Below, one piece after another: positions 32,579-40,711 of a stretch of DNA of 64,000 nucleotides. The position numbers and the translations under genes were made by a program. The DNA is taken from contig NZ_AVBI01000004.1 in NCBI RefSeq assembly GCF_000498475.1, positions 1 through 64,000 of the forward strand. The letters are read 5' to 3'. This DNA is from Flavobacterium cauense R2A-7. Its GTDB lineage: Bacteria; Bacteroidota; Bacteroidia; Flavobacteriales; Flavobacteriaceae. Each line of letters starts with the position of its first letter. Positions within the stretch are counted from its first letter, which is position 1. Under the pieces are notes generated by a model, which was given only the letters and a program-made list of their open reading frames with translations, had not been told where the DNA came from and searched no databases.

Positions 32579-34138
32579 ATGCATCAAAAACTACTCCTTG
32601 TTCTGGTACTTTTATTTTCAAAACAACTTATATTCGGTCAGACTTACGAGTTTAAAAAGAAATTCTCCAAAGAAGAAAGAACTGCATTTCTTGGGATGAC
32701 CAAAAAAATATTCTCGATAAACAATCAGGTTTCATACAATCTTTCCTCAAAAGATGCCGAAATGAGTTTTTCAGAGATGAATGATGAAATTCAGTACAAC
32801 GATGATTATCTGAAAGAACTAAAAACCAAACTATCCAAAGATTCCCTTAATGCTATAATCCTGAACAATTTTGGGAATTATTATATTAGCAAAGGAAACA
32901 AACCCTTGGCCAAAAAGTATTTCAAAAAATCTTTGGACAACTTGTCGTTACAGACATTTGTAAAAAAAGACAGTGCACAGTATTATTCCTTCAGAGGTAT
33001 ACTGAAATCCAATCTGGAAACGTCGGGCGCTATTACCGATATTGAAAAAGCGTTACGGATAAATCCCAACGATTCAATTTCAATCTTATTTTATCCGATG
33101 TTTTTAATACAACAGAATCGTTTTTCCGAATCTAAGAAGATCTGTATTGACGCCTTAGAGAAAAAAAATGAATCGCCCGCAATGCCCTACACCTTTTTAT
33201 GTATGAGCATCCTTTTTGAAAATGTAAACTCCATTTTAGATCCTTCCAAAAAAGAGGCAAACCGTAAAAAAAGTTATGATGAATTAGTCGACTACAGCTT
33301 AATTTACCAATATGCCGATAGATACAAAAACAGTATTCAGGTTCAGAATTTGAAAAAGATGTCTGAAATTCTCGGATTGTTTATCAGAATGTATCAATTT
33401 GATTTAAATGAAGACAATGAAATAATTCTGAATTTTTCGTCGCGTGAGATAACTAAAATCAATGCCTTAGAAAAAGAATTCAAGGAATTATTAGCCAAAG
33501 GAAAAATAAATCCGTTTACCGCTAACAAAAGTTTGTGCACCTTACATTTCATGCTTGGCAACAAAGACAAAGCGATTGGATACGGAAAAAAAGCCATTGC
33601 GGTATTTCCCGAATCAAAAAAAAACATCCAATTCAATGCATATGAAACCTATGATTTACTGTTGAGTTTATATCAATTGAAAAAAGATACCGTTAATTTC
33701 AAAAAAACACTGAAAGAAAAAATCCTGAAATCGTCGCAAGAAGAGAAAAAAATAAACGATTACTTATCGATGGCTTACCTCTATTTGTATGAGAATGATT
33801 TCGTACAGTCGGAAGAATGGTGTAAAAAAGCCAGAGAAATTGACTCGGATAATTTTGAAGCGCTGAGTTTATTATCGCATTTGAAATTCATGAGCAATCC
33901 GAACAGTTTAGAAAACTCTTTGGGACAATTTTACATGGAACAGGCCTCCAGACAGGTAAAAGAGGATTTCGACAATTATACTTTAGGATTGCAGGCGGCG
34001 ATATACATGATTTTGTATGGAAATCCCAACGATGCTAAACTGGCCTATGACAACATTCAAAACAGCCGGAAACTGACTCAAAAAGACTGTAAAATTTGCG
34101 ATGAATTAATTGAAAAATACATTTCGGTGCGTCCTTAA
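32579..34138 (+). CDS. Exported TPR-repeat protein
   Basis: This 519-residue protein has a signal peptide (KLLLVLVLLFSKQLIFGQ) and a body of helical repeats of the TPR type, for example about LNNFGNYYISKGNKPLAKKYF, ITDIEKALRINPNDS, and LYENDFVQSEEWCKKAREIDSDNFEALS. Such proteins act as protein-interaction scaffolds in the periplasm. The fold is clear; the partner is unknown. The gene is alone, bounded upstream by the creD terminator and downstream by a bidirectional terminator. Confidence 0.8.
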   Translation: MHQKLLLVLVLLFSKQLIFGQTYEFKKKFSKEERTAFLGMTKKIFSINNQVSYNLSSKDAEMSFSEMNDEIQYNDDYLKELKTKLSKDSLNAIILNNFGNYYISKGNKPLAKKYFKKSLDNLSLQTFVKKDSAQYYSFRGILKSNLETSGAITDIEKALRINPNDSISILFYPMFLIQQNRFSESKKICIDALEKKNESPAMPYTFLCMSILFENVNSILDPSKKEANRKKSYDELVDYSLIYQYADRYKNSIQVQNLKKMSEILGLFIRMYQFDLNEDNEIILNFSSREITKINALEKEFKELLAKGKINPFTANKSLCTLHFMLGNKDKAIGYGKKAIAVFPESKKNIQFNAYETYDLLLSLYQLKKDTVNFKKTLKEKILKSSQEEKKINDYLSMAYLYLYENDFVQSEEWCKKAREIDSDNFEALSLLSHLKFMSNPNSLENSLGQFYMEQASRQVKEDFDNYTLGLQAAIYMILYGNPNDAKLAYDNIQNSRKLTQKDCKICDELIEKYISVRP

Positions 34139-34140
34139 AC

Positions 34141-34172
34141 AAAAAAGCTGCTCAAATTGAGCAGCTTTTTTT
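34141..34172. terminator. Bidirectional terminator
   Basis: A-run, GCTGCTCA, a three-base loop, TGAGCAGC, T-run. It serves the TPR gene and the convergent dehydrogenase gene. Confidence 0.88.
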
Positions 34173-34175
34173 ATT

Positions 34176-35378
34176 TTATTTTCCGTCTACATAATCCTGC
34201 AGATAATTAAATCTTGCTGTCAGTTGACCGTTTTCAGTAATTTTGGCTCTTTCCAGAATACCGTCTTTATCACTGTTGAAGAATGCAGGAATCACATGTT
34301 CCAGGAACATTTCTCCAAACCCTTCGCTGGCATCTTTTGGCAATTCACACGGTAAATTGTCCACCGCCATAACTACAACAGCTCCCGGATGACTTACAGG
34401 AACTTCAATTCCTTCACTCGGATAGTAGCCGTATAAAGGCTCGGCAATTGTGGAAGCGCGCAATGTACAAGCAATCGGACCGTCAACATCACATGAAATA
34501 TCGGCAACAACTTTAATTTTATTGTCCGGCGCATTCAGCATTTCTCTTGTTAAGATTACCGGTGCACCGTTTCCGTAGAAATGACCCGCCATAAAAATAT
34601 CCGACACTTTGGTAAAACGCTCAAAATCGGACACATATTCCTGAGGATTCTGATAAAAATCTTCTTTGGTAGTAACCGTTCCGTCTTTGCGTTTGTTGTA
34701 ATCCAGCACATCAATTTGAGTATATACCGGTTTATCAAATGTCTTTGTCAAATAATCCTCGATGGAAACTTCTTTGATTTTCATTGCATCCAAAATTTCT
34801 TTGGCGCCCATCCCTACTTTTCCGTGTCCGGTCAGTACGATTTTAATCGGAGGTAACATCGGACGACGTAAACGTTCCACTAAAGCGGCTTTGTCTGCCA
34901 AAGTTTCCGCTTTTGGTAAATTGAACAATTCGAATTTGATTCCGAAAGCTCTGAAACCGTTATATGCGCCAACGATTCCGGCATAACGTCCAAAACCGAT
35001 TAACCGGTGATTGGTTTCATTTACGATGGTTTCGTGATCGATTAAACGGATGTTTTTTTCAAGGCAAGCGACAAGTAGTTTTTTATTATAAGGTTGTTTT
35101 TTTATGGTGTGAGAAAAGAAAAAATATTTTTTATTGGGAATTAAAGCGTCTACCGGAACTTCTTTTACTCCGATTAACACATCACAATCCGTAAGATCGT
35201 TACTTACTTCAAAACCTAATTTTGAATATTCTTCATCCGAAAAAACACGAATATCAGACGATTCCACTTTAATCTCTGCCTGAGGAAACTGCTCTTTTAA
35301 TTTTACTAATTCTGTTGGGGTGAAAACAACCCGTCTGTCCGGCGGATTTTTTCTTTCTTTGATAATTCCAAATTTCAT
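34176..35378 (-). CDS. LYS1/alanine dehydrogenase-like NAD(P) oxidoreductase
   Basis: This 400-residue cytosolic protein starts with the AlaDH/PNT N-terminal domain (MKFGIIKERKNPPDRRVVFTP) and has a Rossmann-like VLTGHGKVGMGAKEILDAM segment. HTIKKQPYNKKLL and IDHETI are typical of the saccharopine dehydrogenase (LYS1, lysine-forming) group rather than of true alanine dehydrogenase. The exact substrate is not settled. The gene is single, on the minus strand, with no amino-acid degradation partner in the window. Confidence 0.75.
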   Translation of the reverse strand: MKFGIIKERKNPPDRRVVFTPTELVKLKEQFPQAEIKVESSDIRVFSDEEYSKLGFEVSNDLTDCDVLIGVKEVPVDALIPNKKYFFFSHTIKKQPYNKKLLVACLEKNIRLIDHETIVNETNHRLIGFGRYAGIVGAYNGFRAFGIKFELFNLPKAETLADKAALVERLRRPMLPPIKIVLTGHGKVGMGAKEILDAMKIKEVSIEDYLTKTFDKPVYTQIDVLDYNKRKDGTVTTKEDFYQNPQEYVSDFERFTKVSDIFMAGHFYGNGAPVILTREMLNAPDNKIKVVADISCDVDGPIACTLRASTIAEPLYGYYPSEGIEVPVSHPGAVVVMAVDNLPCELPKDASEGFGEMFLEHVIPAFFNSDKDGILERAKITENGQLTARFNYLQDYVDGK

Positions 35379-35614
35379 TGTTATGCAATCATTGAAAAGT
35401 TATCAGTATTTGGAGTAAATTTCCGATAATAATGCAACTTTTCGGTGTTAGTTTTGTTTGTTTTTATTTATTCTTGCCCAAATGTACTATTTAAAGAATA
35501 GAGGTGCAATAATTTTCATCCGATTTTTTTATTTGTTTTTACAAACCTCTGTAAGAATTTGAATTAAATATTATTTTTCTTCGATTGAGGGTTTTAATTG
35601 AAAATTAAATACTC

Positions 35615-35622
35615 TAACTTTG
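35615..35622 (+). promoter_or_regulatory. Putative -7 element of ssrA
   Basis: TAACTTTG matches TAnnTTTG and is about 38 bases before the mature tmRNA 5' end. A TTG lies 14 bases upstream, closer than usual. Confidence 0.4.
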
Positions 35623-35659
35623 TGGTCTGATTTTTGCTATACTAATAGTGATAACCACT

Positions 35660-36053
35660 GGGGTCGACTGGTTTTGACAGCGAGTGGAATTGGGAAGTAA
35701 GCACGTCGAGAACTGGGACAATTCTCGTTAATAAAAGGTTTCACAACTTTACACGGCGAAAATAATTACGCTTTAGCTGCTTAATCTGAATTATAGTAAG
35801 ATTTGCCTAGTTCCTACCAGGTAGGAAAGCTAGATTCTCCTCAAAAGCCTTGGTTTATGGCGTTTGGATTTGGGGAACCGTAAAAGTAAACCTAGGAACG
35901 GTAATGCTTTAAATCCGTTCTGACACTGATAAAGCTAAGCAAAAAGTGGCTGTTTCTGGCCTTGCTTTTTGTCGAAAATTCAATCAGAAAATAAGCGTGT
36001 AGAAAGCTCTTCGATTGCTTGTTTGGACGAGAGTTCGATTCTCTCCGACTCCA
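35660..36053 (+). ncRNA. ssrA: Transfer-messenger RNA (tmRNA)
   Basis: tmRNA rescues stalled ribosomes and tags the aborted protein for proteolysis. The 5' end GGGGTCGACTGGTTTTGACAG and the 3' end GAGAGTTCGATTCTCTCCGACTCCA form the tRNA-like half. The acceptor stem GGGGTCG/CGACTCC has the G3-U70 pair required by alanyl-tRNA synthetase. The CCA end is not fully encoded. The tag frame begins at GGC 35755 and reads GENNYALAA, then TAA at 35782-35784. About 394 nucleotides. ClpS and Clp-type proteolysis are represented elsewhere in the window. Confidence 0.97.
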
Positions 36054-36056
36054 CAA

Positions 36057-36096
36057 AAAGCCTTTAAATTTTATTTTAAAGGCTTTCTTTTTTTTT
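36057..36096 (+). terminator. Terminator of ssrA
   Basis: AAAGCCTTTAAA (36057-36068) pairs with TTTAAAGGCTTT (36075-36086), followed by a T-run. Confidence 0.88.
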
Positions 36097-36190
36097 ACAA
36101 ATAATTTAAAAAAAACATTAATATTGTAATTCTATAAACCTAACCCAAAGTATTGAATTAAAATTTTATTAACGTAAGTATTAAAAGAAC

Positions 36191-36736
36191 ATGAAAAAAA
36201 TATTCTTATTATTAGTATTGGTTGCTTTTAGCAGTAACGCTCAGGAAAAATTCGATTTCCCTTTAAACGAAAACGGACAAATTATTTTCACAGAGGTAGT
36301 TTCTGCTGACGGAAAAACCAAAGACGATTTGTTTAACAATTCAAAAATGTTCTTTGTAAACACTTACAAAATAACTCAGGATAAGTTGAAACAGGACAAA
36401 GCTAATTTTTCGGTTAGCGACAATCAATATTCCATCATGACTGTAAAAATGAACGGAAGCGATGTAAAAGTTAAATTGTTTTACACGGTTTCGATTCTGT
36501 CAAAAGACAACAAATACAAATACGAAATAAAAAACATTTTCACCAAAACAGAAGTTTCGGAAACACCTTTAGAAAAAATGTTTGATAAAACTGCTTCCGA
36601 AAAAGCAGCACAAAAACCTAAATTAGCTGAAAATCTTAAAGCTTACTATGGTGCTATCAATGCTGAAATCGGAACCATCAAATCAAACATTAAAAGTGAA
36701 ATGAGTAAATCATCCGCAGCCAAAAGCGATTGGTAG
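36191..36736 (+). CDS. Exported DUF4468-domain protein
   Basis: This 181-residue protein has a signal peptide (MKKIFLLLVLVAFSSNAQ) and then a DUF4468 domain (IIFTEVVSADGKTKDDLFNNSKMFF ... FTKTEVSETPLEKMF), which has a TBP-like fold and is found in Bacteroidota envelope proteins. A Lys-rich helical tail follows (EKAAQKPKLAENLKAYYGA). The function is unknown. It is a single gene after ssrA. Confidence 0.78.
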   Translation: MKKIFLLLVLVAFSSNAQEKFDFPLNENGQIIFTEVVSADGKTKDDLFNNSKMFFVNTYKITQDKLKQDKANFSVSDNQYSIMTVKMNGSDVKVKLFYTVSILSKDNKYKYEIKNIFTKTEVSETPLEKMFDKTASEKAAQKPKLAENLKAYYGAINAEIGTIKSNIKSEMSKSSAAKSDW

Positions 36737-36836
36737 CCTGAAAACACCTTTTAAAACACAAAACAGAAAGCTCGTTAAATGGGGCTTTTTTGTTTTCTAT
36801 CCTCATAATTACTCCGTTATTTTAAAGCATAAACCT

Positions 36837-36844
36837 TATATTTG
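36837..36844 (+). promoter_or_regulatory. Putative -7 element of pepT
   Basis: TATATTTG matches TAnnTTTG, 21 bases before the ATG at 36866. No clear -33 TTG. Confidence 0.5.
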
Positions 36845-36865
36845 TGTTCTTAAAAATCAAATGAC

Positions 36866-38113
36866 ATGCAACACATAATCGATCGTTTCATCAGCTACGT
36901 AACTGTTGACACAGAATCCGACCCAAACTCAACTACAACACCAAGCAGCGCCAAACAATGGGATTTAGCAAATAAATTGGTCGAAGAATTAAAAGCCATC
37001 GGTTTACAGGATGTAACTATTGACGACAAGTCATACATACAAGCCACATTGCCGAGTAATTTGGATTACGACGTACCAACCATAGGTTTCGTAGCGCATT
37101 TTGATACTACACCCGATTTTACGGGGGCGAATGTAAAACCACAAATTGTTAAAAATTACGACGGTGGTGACATCATCCTGAACAAAGAGCAAAATATCGT
37201 TTTATCACCAAGTTATTTCGAAGATTTGTTATTATACAAAGGTCAGACGTTAATCACAACCGACGGAACTACGCTTTTAGGTGCCGATGACAAAGCGGGT
37301 GTCACCGAAATCGTTACCGCGATGGAATACCTGATTCAGAATCCGCACATCAAACACGGTACACTGAAAGTAGGTTTTACACCAGATGAGGAAATTGGCC
37401 GTGGAGCCGACTTCTTTGACGTAGAGAAATTCGGATGCGAATGGGCTTATACCATGGACGGAAGTCAAATCGGTGAATTGGAGTATGAGAACTTCAACGC
37501 CGCCGGTGTAAAATTGAAATTTAAAGGAAAAAGTGTACACCCGGGTTATGCTAAAGGAAAAATGATCAATTCCATGCTTTTGGCTACGAAATACATCTCT
37601 AAATTACCAAAAGACGAAGTGCCGGAAAGAACAAAAGGATATGAAGGTTTCTTCCACGTAGTACATTTGGATGGAAGTATTGAAGAAACGAATGTGCAGT
37701 TAATCATCCGTGATCACAACCGTAAGAAATTCGAAAAGCGTAAAAAAGAAGTGGTAAAAATCGCTGATAAATTCAACAAAAAATACGCGAAACAATTTGG
37801 TGCCGACATCGTTGAAATTGAAGTGAAAGACCAATATTACAACATGCGTGAGAAAGTAGAACCGGTTAAACATATTGTAGATTTGGCAGAACAAGCCATG
37901 AAAGCGTTAGACATCAAACCATTAATCAAACCGATCCGTGGCGGAACAGACGGTTCCCGTTTATCGTTTATGGGATTACCGTGTCCGAATATCTTTGCCG
38001 GCGGACACAATTTCCACGGTAAATACGAATATGTTCCTGTGGAAAGCATGCAAAAAGCTATCGATGTCATCATCAAAATTGCGGAATTGACAGCTGAAAA
38101 GTATAAGAAATAA
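36866..38113 (+). CDS. pepT: Peptidase T (tripeptide aminopeptidase)
   Basis: PepT removes the N-terminal residue from tripeptides in the cytosol with two zinc ions. The 415-residue protein has VAHFDTTPD (H78, D80), the metal-bridging Asp region LLGADDKAGV (about 134-143), the catalytic Glu pair PDEEIGRGAD (about 172-181) and the late metal His in IFAGGHNFHGKYE. The length is normal for the M20B family. It is a single gene with its own promoter-like element; a long perfect inverted repeat follows. Confidence 0.93.
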   Translation: MQHIIDRFISYVTVDTESDPNSTTTPSSAKQWDLANKLVEELKAIGLQDVTIDDKSYIQATLPSNLDYDVPTIGFVAHFDTTPDFTGANVKPQIVKNYDGGDIILNKEQNIVLSPSYFEDLLLYKGQTLITTDGTTLLGADDKAGVTEIVTAMEYLIQNPHIKHGTLKVGFTPDEEIGRGADFFDVEKFGCEWAYTMDGSQIGELEYENFNAAGVKLKFKGKSVHPGYAKGKMINSMLLATKYISKLPKDEVPERTKGYEGFFHVVHLDGSIEETNVQLIIRDHNRKKFEKRKKEVVKIADKFNKKYAKQFGADIVEIEVKDQYYNMREKVEPVKHIVDLAEQAMKALDIKPLIKPIRGGTDGSRLSFMGLPCPNIFAGGHNFHGKYEYVPVESMQKAIDVIIKIAELTAEKYKK

Positions 38114-38160
38114 GCAGAAGACAGATTGCAGAAGGCAGTGAACAGATTGCAAGAAACCGA
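38113..38160 (+). repeat. Degenerate post-stop repeat, pepT copy
   Basis: AGCAGAAG, AGATTGCAGAA, GCAGTGA and ATTGCAAGAA occur in the same order and spacing after the trmD stop (53671-53718), with about five mismatches over 48 bases. The two tracts are clearly related. Confidence 0.65.
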
Positions 38161-38174
38161 CACTAATAAATTTT

Positions 38175-38225
38175 AACCGCAGATTAGCAGATTATACTTT
38201 TAAAATCTGCTAATCTGCGGTTTTC
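38175..38225. terminator. Long perfect inverted repeat, probable terminator
   Basis: Perfect 19-base arms, AACCGCAGATTAGCAGATT (38175-38193) and its complement (38204-38222), enclose ten bases and are followed by TTCCTTTT. Each arm holds a direct GCAGATTA-type repeat. It is longer than the other terminators in the window and may be a mobile or dispersed palindromic element. Confidence 0.65.
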
Positions 38226-38264
38226 CTTTTAAATTGTATCAATTAATTTTTGATTGTAAATCAC

Positions 38265-38849
38265 ATGAAAGAAGAAAAAAATCCGTGGCAAAAAAACGAC
38301 TTGTGGACAGAAGAACTTGATTTTATAAAGTCAATCATTGCCAAGACCGAATTGGAAGAAATGACCAAATGGGGCGGCATTGTATATACGATTAATAAAA
38401 AAAATGTAATAGGCCTTGGCGGATTTAAATCCTATGTTGCCGTTTGGTTTTTTAATGGTGTCTTTCTGAAAGACGAAAAAAAGGTATTGGTCAATGCCAA
38501 TGAAGGAGTGACTAAAGGTTTACGTCAATGGCGTTTTTCATCAAAAGAAGAACTTCAGGATAATGAAAAATACATTTTTCAATACATCAACGAAGCCATA
38601 GCCAATGAAAAAGCAGGTTTGTCCATCAAACCTGAAAAAAAAGAAGCGATTGTTTCGGAATTGCTTAACAACGAATTCAAATCGGACGCAAAACTAAAAA
38701 AAGCTTTTGAAGCCTTTTCGCCTTACAAACAGCGAGAATTCTTGGAATACGTGGAAACGGCAAAACAGGAAAAAACCAAACTGACACGGATTGAAAAAAT
38801 CAAACCGATGATTTTAGATGGAATTGGTTTGAATGACAAATACCGATAA
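38265..38849 (+). CDS. YdeI/DUF1801-like protein
   Basis: This 194-residue cytosolic protein (MKEEKNPWQKNDLWTEELDF...) has an N-terminal DUF1801-like domain (EEMTKWGGIVYTINKKNVIGLGGFKSYVAVWF) and a C-terminal helical segment typical of the YdeI/OmpD-associated group (FEAFSPYKQREFLEYVETAKQ). The function is unknown. ATG at 38265 is chosen over TTG at 38250. It is convergent with yajC, with a bidirectional terminator between them. Confidence 0.8.
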   Translation: MKEEKNPWQKNDLWTEELDFIKSIIAKTELEEMTKWGGIVYTINKKNVIGLGGFKSYVAVWFFNGVFLKDEKKVLVNANEGVTKGLRQWRFSSKEELQDNEKYIFQYINEAIANEKAGLSIKPEKKEAIVSELLNNEFKSDAKLKKAFEAFSPYKQREFLEYVETAKQEKTKLTRIEKIKPMILDGIGLNDKYR

Positions 38850-38851
38850 TA

Positions 38852-38882
38852 AAAAAGTCCCAACGCAAATCGGGACTTTTTA
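38852..38882. terminator. Bidirectional terminator
   Basis: A-run, AGTCCC, a ten-base loop, GGGACT, T-run. It separates the YdeI-like gene from yajC. Confidence 0.85.
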
Positions 38883-38900
38883 TTTATATACTACTGAAAA

Positions 38901-39176
38901 TTACTTCGCAGCGTTAGCTTTCATGCTCAATTCCATAGAAATAGCAGAACGCTCCATTTTAATTTTACCCGCCATAGTTTCAATTACTACTGAATCTTCA
39001 TACAATTCAGCAATTTTTCCGTGGATTCCGGATTTCGTTATGATTTTATCGCCAACTTTTACAGCGGCTTCAAATTCTTTCTCTTTTTTGGCTTTTTGCT
39101 GTTGCGGTCGGATCATTAAAAAATAAACCACCACAAACATTAAGATAACCGGTAAAAACTGACTGATTTGTCCCAT
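38901..39176 (-). CDS. yajC: Preprotein translocase subunit YajC
   Basis: The 91-residue protein has a single N-terminal transmembrane helix and the YajC signature YFLMIRPQQQKAKKEKEFE followed by VKVGDKIITKSGIHGKIAEL. YajC accompanies SecDF in the inner membrane. It is the third gene of an operon with nusB and a DUF1573 gene, an arrangement common in Bacteroidota. Confidence 0.95.
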   Translation of the reverse strand: MGQISQFLPVILMFVVVYFLMIRPQQQKAKKEKEFEAAVKVGDKIITKSGIHGKIAELYEDSVVIETMAGKIKMERSAISMELSMKANAAK

Positions 39177-39187
39177 TATAATTTATT

Positions 39188-39667
39188 TTAGTGTGCTGCA
39201 GGAGTTGCTCCGCCAGCTTTAGGTGTTACATTTGCTTTAATTGTTACTTTCTCTGAACCTTCTTTAGAATTGGTTGTTAAAGTAACTGTTTTTTGTTGTT
39301 GACCCGGTTTACCGTTAGAATCAAACGATACTTTTAACGGCGCAGAATCTCCTGGTTTAATTGGCTCTTTTGGCCAAACAGGTACGGTACAACCACAACT
39401 TCCCTGTGCGTTGATGATAATTAAATCGGCTTCCCCTTCGTTGGTGATTTTGAATTCGGTTTCTACTTTATCGCCTTCAGCAATCGTTCCGAAATCATGC
39501 TCTACTTTATCAAATTTTACTACAGGTAATTTTCCTGTTGCTGCACTTTCCGCCATAGCCTTCTCAACATTTGACGGATCAATTTTTTCCGAAGCATTTT
39601 CTTTTTTACAAGAAGTTGACAGTACTAATGCTGCAACTGCCAACGTTCCAAAAGTTTTTCTAATCAT
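39188..39667 (-). CDS. DUF1573 lipoprotein
   Basis: This 159-residue protein has a lipoprotein signal (RKTFGTLAVAALVLSTSC, Cys about 20) and one DUF1573 Ig-like domain: VEHDFGTIAEGDKVETEFKI, then GSCGCTVPVWP with the conserved CGC, and VSFDSNGKPGQQQKTVTL. The domain is common in envelope proteins of Bacteroidota; the function is not known. The gene sits between nusB and yajC, a conserved place, with 11-17 base gaps. Confidence 0.88.
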   Translation of the reverse strand: MIRKTFGTLAVAALVLSTSCKKENASEKIDPSNVEKAMAESAATGKLPVVKFDKVEHDFGTIAEGDKVETEFKITNEGEADLIIINAQGSCGCTVPVWPKEPIKPGDSAPLKVSFDSNGKPGQQQKTVTLTTNSKEGSEKVTIKANVTPKAGGATPAAH

Positions 39668-39684
39668 GGTTTTAAAAAAGTTAA

Positions 39685-40629
39685 TTACATTAAACCTCTT
39701 CCGGTTTTGATTAATTTATTTTCTTTTTGGTATTCTTTCACTAAATTGTCCAGAATTCCGTTGATAAAAATACTACTTTTTGGTGTAGAATATTCTTTAG
39801 CTAATTCTAAATATTCGTTAATAGTTACTTTTACCGGAATCGAAGGGAATTTCAGAAATTCACAAATAGCCATTTTCAGAATGATGGTATCGATTTCGGC
39901 AATACGTTCTGCGTCCCAATTTGGCGTTTTATCGATAAACTCTTTCGCTAACTCATTATTGTTCAGAACGGTTTTACGGAAAAGATTTTTCACAAACTCT
40001 TTGTCATCGGAATCTTTATACAATCGCGGCACAAAGAACGAAGTATCATCTGCCGATTTGATTTGTTTCAACTGTTTTACAATCATGGTATTCACCAACG
40101 GAATATCGTCTATCCATGTTAGTTTGGAATCTTCCAGATAGTCGTACAATTTTTCGTTTGGCGCAATGATTTCAGAAAAAATATCCACAACAAACTGTTT
40201 GTCTGCTTCGAAATCATTTCCTGGCGTGCTCATGTATTTTTCATACAGTTCACTGCTTTTAATTGCATCTAGAAGCAACAGAATATAATCGTCGTTATTT
40301 TTCCAATTGGTTATGTTTCTGTCAGCCAAAGCAATACCTAATGAATTATTTTCTGTCAATAATTCAAGTACCTTATTTTTAATAAACTTAGTATTGGGAT
40401 TGCGTTCTTCTTTAGTGGCAAGATGTTTTTTACTGGATTTATCGATAAAATCTTCTTCCGATTTTTTGATTTCCACCAAAGCGGAAAGCATGATAAGATA
40501 TAAATCCTGAATATTTTCGATACTTTGAAACAGGAATTTCTCTTCCTTATCAAGATTATCGGAATTGTTTTGATGCATGGCATAGATTGATTGCATCACT
40601 TTCACACGGATATGTCTTCTGTTTAACAT
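39685..40629 (-). CDS. nusB: Transcription antitermination protein NusB
   Basis: NusB acts with NusE (S10) in rRNA antitermination. The Bacteroidota form is long; here 314 residues, with an N-terminal NusB start (MLNRRHIRVKVMQSIYAMHQ), a large middle extension, and the C-terminal core (RIAEIDTIILKMAICEFL ... VTINEYLELAKEYSTPKSSIFINGILD). It starts the nusB-DUF1573-yajC operon. A perfect 11-base inverted repeat lies just upstream, probably ending the leucine-dehydrogenase transcript. Confidence 0.93.
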   Translation of the reverse strand: MLNRRHIRVKVMQSIYAMHQNNSDNLDKEEKFLFQSIENIQDLYLIMLSALVEIKKSEEDFIDKSSKKHLATKEERNPNTKFIKNKVLELLTENNSLGIALADRNITNWKNNDDYILLLLDAIKSSELYEKYMSTPGNDFEADKQFVVDIFSEIIAPNEKLYDYLEDSKLTWIDDIPLVNTMIVKQLKQIKSADDTSFFVPRLYKDSDDKEFVKNLFRKTVLNNNELAKEFIDKTPNWDAERIAEIDTIILKMAICEFLKFPSIPVKVTINEYLELAKEYSTPKSSIFINGILDNLVKEYQKENKLIKTGRGLM

Positions 40630-40655
40630 CTTGTTGTAAGAACTTTAAAAATTAA

Positions 40656-40682
40656 CGGAGCGAAAGAATGCCTTTCGCTCCG
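40656..40682 (-). terminator. Perfect hairpin between the dehydrogenase gene and nusB
   Basis: CGGAGCGAAAG (40656-40666) and CTTTCGCTCCG (40672-40682) are perfectly complementary around five bases. On the minus strand it is followed by TTAATTTTTAAAG, a poor T-run, so it may be a terminator or a stem in the nusB leader. Confidence 0.6.
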
Positions 40683-40711
40683 CAAAATTATGAAATATTA
40701 TTTATTGAAAA

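Noticed and set aside
36768..36800. Possible terminator after the DUF4468 gene
   Set aside because: AAGCTC/GGGCTT-type arms pair poorly and were not counted as a feature.
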